Positions 12,330 to 22,798 of a stretch of DNA of 64,000 nucleotides are shown piece by piece. Origin of the DNA: Adiantum capillus-veneris (taxonomy: Eukaryota > Streptophyta > Polypodiopsida > Polypodiales > Pteridaceae); the NCBI GenBank assembly GCA_014529385.2, contig CM043967.1, positions 7,532,501 to 7,596,500 on the forward strand. Reading direction: 5' to 3'. Numbering within the stretch: position 1 is the first letter of the stretch; every line of letters begins with the position of its first letter. The notes beneath the pieces are model-generated. The model searched no databases. It was not told where the DNA came from and saw only the letters and a list, made by a program, of their open reading frames with translations. The position numbers and the translations under genes are program-made.

Positions 12330-13160
12330 TTAGTACTGCGGGTTAAAGGCTGCTGAGTGGAGTTTTTCTGTCATGATTTTCATCTGCCTTGCATACTCGT
12401 TCACTTGTAGAATGACTTCATCATTGGACTGCCACTCCTCTTGTCTTACTAGTTCGGATGTGCCGGCAGCCTCTTGTTTTGCTTCTTGCTGTGTTGTTAT
12501 TGTTGGTGTTTCTATAGAGGTGGTTGCTTCTCCTTTGCCATCCTGAGGTTTTGAAACCTCGGTAAATTCTAACTGAGTGGAAACAACTTGTGTGGTCTCA
12601 ACCCTTTTTGTTTCCACGGTTGCATGCCTTTCCAGCGTCTCAGTTTTGGTTACTTCCTCATGTGTAGTGGTTTGCTCTTTTTCTGTATCTTCTTCTTTAT
12701 CAGTTTCATCTGTCGGCTTGTGAGTTTCCTCGGCTGTCTGTTCTAGTTCAGCTTCCTTTTCTTTATGTTGATCGTCGTGGTCAATTTGCTGTTTAGCTTC
12801 CGTTTGGTGGGTGAACTCAGACTCTGTTGCCTTGTCAGTCTCGGCCTCTTCAGTGGTCTCTTGGCCTGGCGGTGATGATGGTGGAGTGGGCATGGGCTGA
12901 TCCTGTTGTTCTGGCGGCCGTGAGGTGGGTCGGGGAGATGCCTGGCCTTGCTCTTGAGTTGCCACTTCTTCAACTTTCTTAGCCGCTTCTTCCGCCTCTT
13001 TCAGCTTCAAAGCCTCTGTCTCTTGGTAGATTCTTTCTAAACGATCCTTGGGATCCTCGGCCTCTTTCCTTGAATGATGTTTCATTCGAAGTCCCTTCAA
13101 GCCGGTGGGTACCCACTTTTTTGGGTCTTTTCCCTGCACTTGCCTAGTGCGCTGATACGC
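12330..13160 (-). pseudogene. ORF-X, Glu/Thr-rich low-complexity segment
   Basis: This segment is in the same frame as the N-terminal segment, separated by a single TAG at 13161. After a short basic start (GKDPKKWVPTGLKGLRMKHH) come about 200 residues dominated by E, T, K, Q and P with runs such as EEAAKKVEEVATQEQ and TEKEQTTTHEEVTKTET. It is probably disordered or partly helical, acting as a linker between the N-terminal domain and the coiled coil. Composition drives any database match here, so a functional guess would be unsafe. Confidence 0.6.
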
Positions 13161-14201
13161 CTATTTTTCTCTTTCAAATCTCGCTTGCTTTTGAGTTGGC
13201 TCCTCTTGGTGAGCAGCCACAGCTTTTCGCTTCATTTCTTCCCTCCTAGCTATTTTTTCTTCATTGTCAGAGCTTTCACTGCTCTGCTGCTCGGATGAAC
13301 TGTCATTGGACTCATCACCTGATTTAAATGATCGCTTACCAGATCTTGTAGATCTTGGAGAGGGTGGAGCTGCCAAGATCCATGTGTTCTGATCCGGGGC
13401 AGGCGGTAGGTTGTCGGCCATGCCGATTGCATGATAGGCTATTCTGGTGAAGACTTCAGGTGAGCCCAAGTAGGTTATCTTTCCCTCCTTCTTGGTGGCT
13501 TTCAATGTTGTTAACACATATTGCGTGTGGTCCACAGGTTGTCTGGTGGTTGACTTTAGAACTTGTGTAAAAGTGGTGGCCATGGCGTGATTTGGTGTAG
13601 TGTACCTTGGTGGCTTTTTCGCCAGGAAATGGAAATGTTGATGGTACAAACGGGCTGGCTCTTCCACCTGCTTGTGGATGAGATTGGCAAATGTAGCCGC
13701 AATTGTTTCCTTTGTAAACGTGCCCGCTGTTTTCCTATCTCTTGCCCGCATGGTCATCCCGTCAGTGGGCAATCTGAGTGCCTCTGCCACTATTTCCTTT
13801 GTAATCACAACCTCTACCTTGTTTCCTTGGTTGTCTGAGAGTTGGGCAGTTTCGTCTTCCTTGCTGGTGGACAGAAGCTCGTAAGCTTTCTCAAAGTCTA
13901 CTCTGCAGGGTTCTTGTTCATAGAAGTGTTGGAGTCTCAACCTGCGTTTAGCCTCTTTGGTTTCTGGCTTTGCTGCGACATCATAAACCTCTTTGGGCAA
14001 GAGCTGCAACTCCACCGGATGCCCTTCTTCACTCTTAAATCTACCCATGAAGACCGTGGTGTGGTGTTCTTCTAACTGCTCTTTAGAAATATAAGATGCC
14101 TTTGCTGCCTTTACTGACTCGGGTCCCAGTTGATACGGGGGCAGTTCTCACAGTTTCTCCTTTTGGTTTAACTTCTTCTTGGCCTTCTCCGCGGCTTGCA
14201 T
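13161..14201 (-). pseudogene. ORF-X, N-terminal domain (plant retroelement-associated, unknown)
   Basis: The probable start is the ATG at 14201-14199 (MQAAEKAKKKL...), with a TGA at 14150-14148; otherwise Met at 14048 begins a 295-codon open stretch. A possible splice acceptor (TAG, 14209-14207) precedes the ATG by five bases. Residues about 50-220 of the open part look folded (VVITKEIVAEALRLPTDGM, LYHQHFHFLAKKPPRY). This loosely resembles the domain found in extra genes of plant Athila/Tat-type elements, often annotated only as putative plant transposon protein. A Ser/Glu-rich basic tail (KRKAVAAHQEE) follows. The resemblance is my inference and needs profile searching. Confidence 0.6.
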
Positions 14202-14390
14202 TGCTCCTATTCAGTGAATAAAGTGCAAAGTTAGCGGAGTTGGCAGATTTTTTTCTCCAGAATGTCCTTTTAGACTGACATGTTGATAATTTGGTCCAAA
14301 TTGCTTCAAATCAATTTTTGAACAAGAAAAGATGCATAAAATCATGCAAGGAACAAAACTGTATGGTCAAAACAAAAATTTGCAACCAAA
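14202..14390. other. G1 spacer between ORF-X and the palindrome array
   Basis: This is non-coding on both strands as far as I can see. It contains the possible splice acceptor just upstream of ORF-X (minus strand) and nothing else recognised. Confidence 0.5.
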
Positions 14391-14986
14391 GTAAATGATC
14401 GTGATTATTTACACCTGGGAAAATTTTCAACTTTTTTGCAATTTTGGCTTAATAGGCTTGAAGTATGAATTACATGCTTTGAGGGAAATTTGGGCTCATT
14501 TGGATGTATAGGTTGAAAATGGTACCAGATTTTGGCTTTAGGTCTCTGAAACAGTAGATATAAAGGAAATTTGAGATTTTGAAATCCAAATTGACTCAAA
14601 ATTGGCTAGTGGGCTTATCGCATAATGTACTTTGGATGTATGATTACACATTTTCAAAATTGCACCATTTTGGCCAAAAAGTAAATAATCGTGATTACTA
14701 ACTTTTCCTCCCAAAATGATATATTTTGGCATAGACTGGTTCTAGGCATGGTATAGACCTTGGGTATGAATAATGAGGTGATTTGAATCAAGAAAAGTTG
14801 TTCATGACCCAAATTTTGGCTTTCACAAACTTCTTTGCATTTTTTGGCAATTTTGCAAGTAAAGGGTGGTCATTTTAGCTCATACTTGATTTTTGGCATG
14901 TAATAGGTGTGTACACATGATAGGTGAGGTGAATTGACAATTTCCATGCAAAAATGTTGCAAAAATAAATAATCGCGGTTATTTAC
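14391..14986. repeat. Three-copy array carrying long palindromes (G1 3' spacer)
   Basis: Imperfect copies of a 22-bp palindrome (half-site GTAAATAATCG followed by its reverse complement) lie at 14391-14412, 14681-14702 and 14965-14986. Centres are about 290 and 284 bp apart. The sequence between them repeats phrases built from TTTTGGTCAAA and CAAATTTTGGC, so this is probably an eroded tandem array of units of roughly 285 bp. The same palindrome recurs in the element's leader and LTRs. Hypervariable tandem repeats between integrase and the 3' LTR are known from Tat/Ogre elements. Confidence 0.75.
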
Positions 14987-16412
14987 AACACTGACAAAAA
15001 CTTTGCATTTCACATAAATTTTGACCTAAACATGTTTCATACACCTAATACAAGTCCTAAATTGAATTTGGTCAAGTTTGGTCATGTCGGCATCACTTTT
15101 GTACTCTGTTGACTCTAAAATCACCGTTTTTTGTGACTACTCTGTCTGTTGGGTTGGTCGGTCAACTTTGAGGCTTTTGACTTGTCCATAACATCATCAT
15201 GGAGCTACATGTCCAATTCTGGCTCATTTGGAGTCAGTTTGGCCTCGTATGTCGAATTTGACGCTTTGTAACCTTCGAGCCGTTTTTCGTTTTTCGAGGG
15301 CATTACTTGATGGATTTCTCCAAACCAATCATATACATTGTTTATGAACTTCATTAGCAAAACATCTGTGTAGTTAGGTCGGAATTCTGGCCGTTCCCAA
15401 AAAACCCTAATTCTCTACTGAGGACCCCCTTGACCCCAGCCGAATGATCATTTGATGGTACGAAATGGTTCTATTATGTTAGGGTATGCTATGGTTCAAA
15501 TCCCATCCGATTTGGTCAAGCTGACAGGCCGCTATGGTCACTTTTAGGTCGTAGGTATTCGTGCACTGCTCGGCTTCTAGGGTTTTTTCTAGGGCTTTAG
15601 ACTAGCTACCGGCCGTACAAAATGGATCATTGATTAGTAAGGAACTTACCCCTCATGTCTCGTGTGAGACAGCGCTGAAAAAGATCAACTGTAGGCTCCG
15701 GATATGACGCACAAAAGAAGCCGAAATGCTCTCTCTGCAAAGCTCCAAGTGGAAATGAGGTGGTTTTAGCCTACTGTGGCTATCTATATCCGGACTTCTT
15801 GAACCAAATTTCCCCACATTCCCCCGTTAGTCCTATTAGGCCATCAAATCTATGTTAGGCTCGAAAATTTCCCAAATCGGATTCCAGTAGCTCATTCTGC
15901 AAAAATTTTGCAGAAGTAGGCTTGGCCGCCTAATTTAGGCTTCCCGCTTACATCTTCTAATTTTGTTGAAAATTTTTGTGCTTGTCCGCCTTGTTTTTCT
16001 GATCACCATCATGTCTTCCGTTTTTCCATCTGAGCTTTCTTGCTAATTATTATTAATTTTTGACCTTTTTATTAGAAAAATCAAAGAAAATAGAAAAATG
16101 CTCTAAAAAAGCAAAGTGAAAATCAAATAATTAAGAAAATCCCTTGAAAAACATAGCTTTATTTTTTTTTGTCGGATTTCTCCATTTTTAAGCCTTCCTG
16201 TAGTAAAAATGATGGAAAATACCAAAAAAAGGACTGTTTTTTATGATTTTCTGATAGTATATACACTATTTACACTCATCGGGAAGATATTATCAGTGAC
16301 TTTTCCCCAGTTGATGAATTTTAAGAGCATTACTAGGTAATTTTGCAAAAATCACACGTTAAGATGAAACTTTTTCCTCCCTCTTCAAACATTGCCCTTA
16401 ATTACTTAGTAT
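14987..16412. other. G1 non-coding spacer
   Basis: There is no supported open frame. The first part continues the TTTGGTCAA-rich style of the array. The part near 15.4-15.8 kb is more GC-rich and unique in the window. On the minus strand this sequence precedes ORF-X and could hold its promoter or an intron. I found no convincing TATA box. Confidence 0.5.
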
Positions 16413-16718
16413 TTAGTAGTATTCTTCCACCCCTCCTAGATGGCATTCTCCGGGACGACTATGTGCATGGGTTGAACAATTGTGTCTATGCATAGCCGTG
16501 GTTGGCTCTACCATGATATGAAGATCAATGCAATTCAACTCAATATGTTGTGCAAGAGTTGGGTCTTGAGTAAATAACTCAAGGGTTTCCGATGTCGAGG
16601 TTTGTTGCTGGTGTCTTCCAAAGAGCAAATCTTGTAGCCTTTGTGCTCTCTGTTTGATAGTACCATGAGGGTGTTTAAGCACGACGATGGTCGAGCTTTT
16701 TCTCGCCATTGGTAGCAT
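16413..16718 (-). pseudogene. C-terminal remnant of the G1 pol region (unknown)
   Basis: 101 codons, not recognised. It lies 173 bp downstream of the second protease-like domain in another frame, so it may be the end of the same polyprotein after a frameshift. It is rich in His, Thr and Gln (QQTSTSETLELFTQDPTLAQ). It has no membrane segment or zinc-binding pattern that I trust. Beyond it the frame closes and the non-coding spacer begins. Confidence 0.3.
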
Positions 16719-16891
16719 GGTCTGCTTGGTGCATGGTTCTTGAGAGTCTATTGAGACTTAACTCGCCACTGTTTGATTGGTTTCACGTTGTGTGGAGAAG
16801 ATGAGTGCTTCTTTTTCTTCCATACCTTTTTCTTGTTAGGTTCCTTGTTCATAGATGCTCGATTCTGTGCTCGAATCCTTGAAACCGTCTT

Positions 16892-17542
16892 CTACTTCTT
16901 TGATGAAGTTTTAGGCACCCAGATCTGATTTGGTTTATCCACAAGTTGTGCCTTTGGTACCCAAATTTGCCTGACTCCTTGCATGCTACTTGTAGCATTT
17001 GTTTGTCGAGGGGATGGAGAAGATTTACTTTGTGGATTGGTACTCTGATTGCATCTTTTCCATTCCTCTTTGCTAGGTGCAATAGGAACAATGAGTTGCC
17101 CTCCCTTAAGTGATAGCTTTAGCTGATTTGTATCCCAATCTGGTACTGCTTTGTATGTACGCATCCAAGGAATGCCAAGAATCATCGTTTCATTCATGTG
17201 TTCATCTGGCAAGCATACAAACTGATGCGGACATGAGCATCCATGTACTACCACGTTCAAGTTGACTACTCCCAATGTTGGAGTTGGGTTCTTGTTGCAT
17301 CCTTTGATTGTCGTTAATCCTGCGGTCAATGCTTGACTTCTTGCTTTCTTGTATGTGGAATAACTGACTGCATGCACTCTAGCTCCTGTGTCTACCAAAG
17401 CATTGGTGATATGATTGTTGAGCTGCACTTTGATATGGAGATCCATTCCATCTAACCAGTCGTCATCTGTTGAAACTGCATCTTTAGGTAATTCCCATTG
17501 TCGATCTTCTAGTCTTAAAGTGTTGATGGGAATTGGTATTTG
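16892..17542 (-). pseudogene. Second retropepsin-like domain of G1, behind integrase
   Basis: This is in the same frame as the integrase C-terminus, separated only by a TAA at about 17543. Counting from the Met at 17446, ALVDTGARVHAVSY has the D-T-G-A motif at residues 19-22. Seventy residues later, MILGIPWM gives the conserved hydrophobic-LG motif (89-91), and VPDWDTNQLKL closes the fold. That is the normal layout of a retroviral-type aspartic protease. G1 already has a protease before RT (21749-22777), so this is an additional copy. It is followed by a Ser/Pro/Gln-rich tail with two IWVPK motifs. It may be a second protease, or a non-catalytic fold used for binding. The catalytic motif is intact. 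Confidence 0.75.
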
Positions 17543-19228
17543 TTAATTCTTGAGAGCAGCTTTACGATTGAGCACCCGAATTCTAGCTTCCTCTTGGGCT
17601 TCATGAATAACCTGTTGTCGCTTTATCTTCCTTTGTTTTGCTGCATGCATTCTCTCTAGCAATTCATTGGTTAGTGGCAAATTGTATTTCTTTAAACGAC
17701 ATCCACTAATCCAATTAGCCATTGGTTCACCATCTATGGTTGACAATTTTACTGCTCCACTTGGAGATACATCTTCAATGATAAATGGTCCATTTCCCTT
17801 TTTCTTAAACTTGGGAATGTGTTGCTTAAGGGAATAGACTAGAACTAAGTCCCCTTTCCTAAAAAATTTGGTGATTGAGTGGGAATCAAAAAACTATTTT
17901 TGTTTCCTCTTTTGTGCATAGATATGAGCTACAGCAGTTAGCCTTTGCTCGTCTAGCTTTTCCAAATATTCTAGTCTTTCTGACAATTCATGTCCAGTCC
18001 ACTCAATAGTTTGTGCTACCCTTAAGGTCGGCAATAGAAATTCTATTGGCAGTATGGCATCAAGACCATAAACAAGGTTAAAGGGTGTAGCATTTAAAGC
18101 CGTTTTGAATGAAACTCGATAAGCCCATAGAGCAGCATGGAGATTCATTTCCCAGTCTGTTATTCCTGAACTAACCACTTTGGTCAGTACCGAGCTAAGA
18201 ATTTTATTCGTATGCTCAGCTTGTCCGTTTTCTTGTGGGTGATAGGGAGCTGATTTGTTATGGATAACCATAAACTCATTAAGCAAATTCTATATTACCT
18301 CGTTGAGGAAATGAGTTCCCCGATCACTGACAATCTCTATTGGCATTCCATACCTTACAAATACATACTCATATAAGAATGCAGCAGTGGTTCTAGAATC
18401 ATTCCTTTGAGTCGCTTTAGCCTCGGCCCATTTGGTCAAATAGTTTGTAGCTACAATGATATATTGAGCTTTGGTTCTATAAGCAGGTGGTTGTATCGGT
18501 CCCACAAAATCTATACCCCATTTTGCAAAGGCTCTGGCCCCCATCATTGGTCTTAAGGGCATGCTGTCTACTCGTCTTGGCATTTTTGCTCGTTGACAAG
18601 CATCACACCTTCGAACATATTCTTTGACATCTGCAAAAAGTGTTGGCCACTATATGCCTGCCATCAAGATTGCTCTTGCGGTGGTCTCACTAGAAAAGTG
18701 ATCTCCAGCTAATCCAGCATATGCTTGTTCTATAATCAGAATATACTCGTTTTCATTTGCACAAAGACGCAAATGTTGATCCTTACCTCTCCGATACAAT
18801 TGGTTTCCAATGAGAGCATAGTCTCTTACTTCCGTTTCAATTGCTCTTTGACGGCATTTACTCATATCCTCAAGAAATATTCGGTTCGATAAGTAAGTAA
18901 CCAAATAGTTACTCCACGTAAGAACAGATGACATTTGAAACAATGTCACATGAGGAATGGGTGGTTGTTTCTGACATTGAGGGCAATTTTTTACAAAAGA
19001 TCGAACATCTCTTCTCATAGTCGACCAGAATACTCCAAGTCGTAAGTTTGTTGCATAGTTTGGTCTTCCGCAAAGTGAAGTCCTACTATGGTAACATGTG
19101 CTTGACTTAGGTACTGATCCCTTCTTCAGGGTTAATGCATAAAAGCAATATCCCGTCTCGATTTCTTTTATATAGCCTCCCAGATCCACTTGAGCTATTG
19201 TCATCAATGCACAATTTTTTCCGACCAT
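17543..19228 (-). pseudogene. Integrase of G1 (broken)
   Basis: The integrase joins cDNA to the host genome. One frame runs 19228 to 17543, interrupted by stops near 18650, 18287 and 17894. The zinc-binding part ends in RRCDACQR (about 18,600). The catalytic core contains KWGIDFVGPIQPP, VSDRGTHF and HPQENGQAEHTN, giving the expected first D, second D and E. The C-terminal SH3-like part has KGDLVLVYSLKQH, GPFIIEDVSPSGAVKL and SGCRLKKYN, typical of Tat/Athila-like integrases, with no chromodomain. An upstream module in the same frame (VKNCPQCQK, about 18,980) looks like a second zinc-binding segment. The second protease-like domain follows in frame. Confidence 0.85.
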
Positions 19229-19955
19229 CTAGGTATCATTTCCACGGAGAACAAATAGGCATCTAGTAGATCATCATCTACCCCTTTAGGTGATTCCCGT
19301 GAAACAACCCTGGACAAATGATATGCTCGTTGATGTGTAGTGCCTTTTTTAACAACCAGAGTTAAATCAAATTCGAGAAGAATGATGAACCATCTCACTA
19401 TTCTCCCTGTGTTGCATGGTTTGTGACCAAATATAACAAGGCTTGGTGGTCCACAAAGAACACAAACTTGTTGGCCAATAGGTAATGTCTATACTTTTTA
19501 ACGGCATAGATCATTCCTAATCCTTCTCTTTCAGTGGTGGTGTAATTCTTTTCTGCCATATTTAATTGTCGGCTAGCATAAGAAATAGGAAAGTCAATTT
19601 TCCCATCTCCTGGTTGGGCTAGTATACAACCAATAGCAAAATTTGAAGCATCTACGTGTACGTGGAATACCTTATCCCAATCGGGTGCTGATGTGAGAGC
19701 TTGCTTAAGTTTTATGAAGGATTCTTCACATGCCTCGGTCCATTCAAAGTGCATAATCAAGCTATACATGGGTTTTGCAATTATAGCATACATGTAGATG
19801 AACCGTCGGTAATATCCACAATGTCCCATGAAGGCTTGTACCCCTTTGACTGTTGTTGGTCTAGGCAAATCAGCAATGACATGAATCTTTTCAATATCGG
19901 TAGCTATGCCATTTTTAAACACTATGTGTCCAAGGATTTTCCCTTGTCTTCCCAT
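19204..19955 (-). pseudogene. RNase H region of G1 (frameshifted)
   Basis: RNase H removes the RNA strand during cDNA synthesis. From 19955 the frame contains the RT connection (LGHIVFKNGI, FMGHCGYYRRFI) and the RNase H start FHVHVDASNFAIGCILAQ. Then come FPISYASRQLNMAEKNYTTT (with the catalytic Glu in TEREGLG) and FFVDHQALLYL. The frame closes at 19398. The continuation (VRWFIILLEFDLTLVVKKG) is in another frame down to 19204, then shifts again into integrase. It is continuous with RT apart from a TGA at 20040. This is the ordinary gypsy RNase H; I see no extra archaeal-type RNase H copy. Confidence 0.8.
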
Positions 19956-21740
19956 GAATGTGCACTTTTCCGGGTTTAAGCAAATCCTGTAAAGTCTACA
20001 TTTCTCGAATACCTTTTTGAGGTGTTCAAAATGATCAGATCAGATTGACGAATGTACACATAAATCATCCATGTATACTTCCAAGAATTTTTTAAGATAC
20101 TCTTTGAAATCATGGCTCGTCAATCTCTGGAATGTGGCTGGAGCATTAGTTAACCCGAACGGCATAACCCGATAGGCAAATATACCCCATTCTGTTGCAA
20201 AAGCAGTTTTGTGCTGATCTTTTGGGTCCACCAAAAGTTGATTGTATCTCAAAAAGCCATCTAAGAAGCTATAAGCTTCTTTTTCTGCCACTCGTTCTAA
20301 AGCGTACTCAATTATCGGAAGAGGAAAGTTGTCTCTAATGGTAGTTGCATTCACTTTTTTGAGATTAACGCACACTCGTAATTTTCCATTCTTCTTAGGT
20401 ACTACCACAATTGAGGACACCCAATCAGTGTGTTCAATTTCGTAAATGAATTCAGCTTCCTTTAGTTTTTCAATCTCCTCTTTGATCTTTCTGGCAAATG
20501 TTTCGTTATAAGTGTATGGTCTCTGTCTACTTGGTTTCACATCATCTCTCATGGGTATGGTATGTTGGCAAATTTCTGGATCAACACCCGTGAGATCCTT
20601 GTAAGACCAAGCAAAGATATCCTGATATTCCTTTAGCAAACTTAACAAAAGCTTTTCTTCTTCTTCTGTTAGGTCATTTGCAATGTAGGCTGGTCTAGTC
20701 TCTTCTCCTGGTTCAGCCAAGTCTACCCTTTTAGCGTTTTCAGGTCCTTCGCAAGACTCGCCTTGTTTTCGTAGTTCCCTAACAGGTTGTTCGATTATGA
20801 TTTTTCGATCTTGGAGAGTATCCATTTCGGTGGTGTATATCTCTTTTAGAGCTTTTTTCAACTCTTGATATTTCTTTTTTCGCTCGACTCTGGTCATGAG
20901 TGGTTTTTTATCCTGATGTTCTTCTTGAGTACCCTTCCTTGTTTTTCTCGATGTCTGAGACATTTTTAAGTTTCCGTTCGAAGGATATCTGCCAGTTATT
21001 TTGTCCTTGACACAATCTTTAGCATCTATCTGTATCAAGAATTGTGTTTTACCGGAGACTGATGGCATAGATGGTGCTTTCACAATTATAGTGTCTCTTT
21101 TTCTTATATACCATTTTTCTCTTCTTGATTTCTGGTTTGGAAAGTCAAAAAACTTTTCCTCCCTTCCCCTTAAGAGTAGTTGAGCTCTTGTATGTTCTTT
21201 TTCGGATCCCGAATCTTCGGAGGTAGCTGAGTGTTCATCCAACTCATCAGTTGCATCGTAATACAGGTCAGAAAAGACTTGTTGAGCTTTCATCAAGTCC
21301 TTTGTTTCCTCGTCCTTATTTTCAATGTTAAGGACTGACATCATTTGGATGGGAACTATGTCGTAGCCATCCTCATTGCAAAATTGAGTAGGCATAGACG
21401 TATTCACACATACATCCATTGTCGCTAAGATTTGAGTCCACTCGAATGGTTAAAATAAATGCTCTAGAAAGGGTTCAGGTATGTAGGCTTCGTCTGTACA
21501 GTCCCTTTCTAGGATACATTCCTCTCGTCTTAAGCTTCCGTTTTCTGAAGCTCCACACATCCAAATAGGAGTGTCTTTGTTTATCCAAGATGGAAGTTTA
21601 GTTTCAGCCGAAGAGACTGAATCAAACTCTTGGATGAGTGTTTTCAAGACGTCTCTATAGATGTGGTCCTTTAGATTGACCCTTGTTATAGATCACACCT
21701 GCTTTAAGTACAGATAGTCGTTTCCCCAATCTTGGATAAG
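19956..21740 (-). pseudogene. Reverse transcriptase of G1 (broken)
   Basis: The main open part is 21419-20040 (459 codons). After a hydrophilic linker, the RT begins near residue 240 with DIFAWSYKDLTGVDPEICQH. It proceeds through DWVSSIVVVPKKNGKLRVCV, a FLDGFLRYNQ box (first catalytic Asp) and MPFGLTNAPATF, to YMDD at residues 449-452. The FAWSY...GVDP opening is typical of Tat/Athila-like elements. Stops lie at 21450 and 20040 in the same frame. Upstream (21647-21450) the frame carries the post-protease linker with WMCGASENGS. The protease frame ends at 21749 and differs by one from this frame. Confidence 0.87.
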
Positions 21741-21748
21741 TTGTACTG

Positions 21749-22777
21749 TCACATGAAAGGTCTTCCCAATATCATTTCATAGTTGAGTTTTTTTCCAAAG
21801 TCTACTATGGAAAAAGTGTGTTGATATTCAATTCCAAAAGATTTGACTATCACTTTTTCTAGTAGCCCTAGCGATCTTTCAATGTGTCCATCAGCCAACT
21901 GCAATTTCATTCGTGTTTGTCTAATGGCTAGCTGTCCCCAGGATTCCCATACTGCTTTAGTGGCTATGGCTATGCCAGCTCCACTATCCAGTATTGCCAT
22001 GGTTTCAAAGTCATTATATTTCACTGGGAGGATAGTGTTTCCTTCTTCCCCATCATAATATTCTCCAACCTTGTTCATAGGAACTGATCGTATCTCTTTG
22101 TATTTCGTTTCATTTTTCGAGTTTCCCAGATTCTTTGAGGTTAACCCCGTTATCCCCACCTTTTTTAAGGTTTTCTGTAAATCATTCCATAAGTATGGCC
22201 TGAGTTTCAACAGTTCTCCCAAGGTAAGAGTGCATTGGATAGGTGTAGACATGATTGAATGAATGTTGTCTACTTCGAGGGTTTGTTTGGCTCTTTTGAC
22301 TTGAGTGGTTTTGCAAATGATAGACTCATCTTCGTTATCTCCCAAGTAAGAAGGTAATGTTTTTAATGTCAAAGGTTTAGATATTCCTGAAGCCTCTGAT
22401 CCGCAATCCCCATACAAGGACTGTAAATCCATGTTCATATCAGATGGTAGGTTATCTGACCAGAATTCCTCTATAGGAGCTGACTTTGAAGTTAGGCTCC
22501 CATCATTGATCTCCCTTACCTTTTCCCATAAGTGTCTTGGCCAGTCTTCCTCCACAAATGGAATTTCGTCTAAGGCATCTTCACTGTCCAGCACTATGAG
22601 CTCTGGTTCATTTGTTTCAAGGTGGGGTTCTGCCACCACATCAAATTTTGCTTTCGTTTCTTCTACCGCAAGCTCTTCCGGTTTTGCAATACTTTCAAGC
22701 TTGGGTTTCTGTTTATCCAACATTTCCTGCGTGATTCTTACCAAATTTTGATAAGCTTCCAGCTTAGCTGCTTCCAT
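21749..22777 (-). pseudogene. First (canonical) protease of G1
   Basis: 342 codons. Residues 1-240 are acidic linker. AILDSGAGIAIATKAVW gives the catalytic D-S-G-A at 264-267, and YEMILGRPFM (333-342) is the second conserved motif. This is the aspartic protease that would mature Gag-Pol, placed between gag and RT as in all Ty3/gypsy elements. The frame ends at once after GRPFM, and what should be the following residues continue in the RT frame, so a one-base shift plus a stop break it. Compare the second protease-like domain at 16892-17542. Confidence 0.87.
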
Positions 22778-22798
22778 GTCTGGAGATGGATAGTTTTT

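Noticed and set aside
13563-13838. Plus-strand frames over ORF-X (13563-13838, 13672-13884, 13842-14075)
   Set aside because: Shadows of the minus-strand gene; no motif, no consistent frame.
14391-14986. CRISPR-like spacing of repeats
   Set aside because: Plant nuclear DNA, repeats palindromic and about 285 bp apart, no spacer pattern and no cas genes.
15487-15505. GGTTCAAATCC resembling a tRNA B box
   Set aside because: The surrounding bases do not form T-arm, anticodon arm or acceptor stem, and no A box is suitably placed.
19701-19979. Extra archaeal-type RNase H expected in some Tat elements
   Set aside because: I searched the stretch between RT, RNase H and integrase and saw only one RNase H motif set; the second module there is zinc-binding-like.
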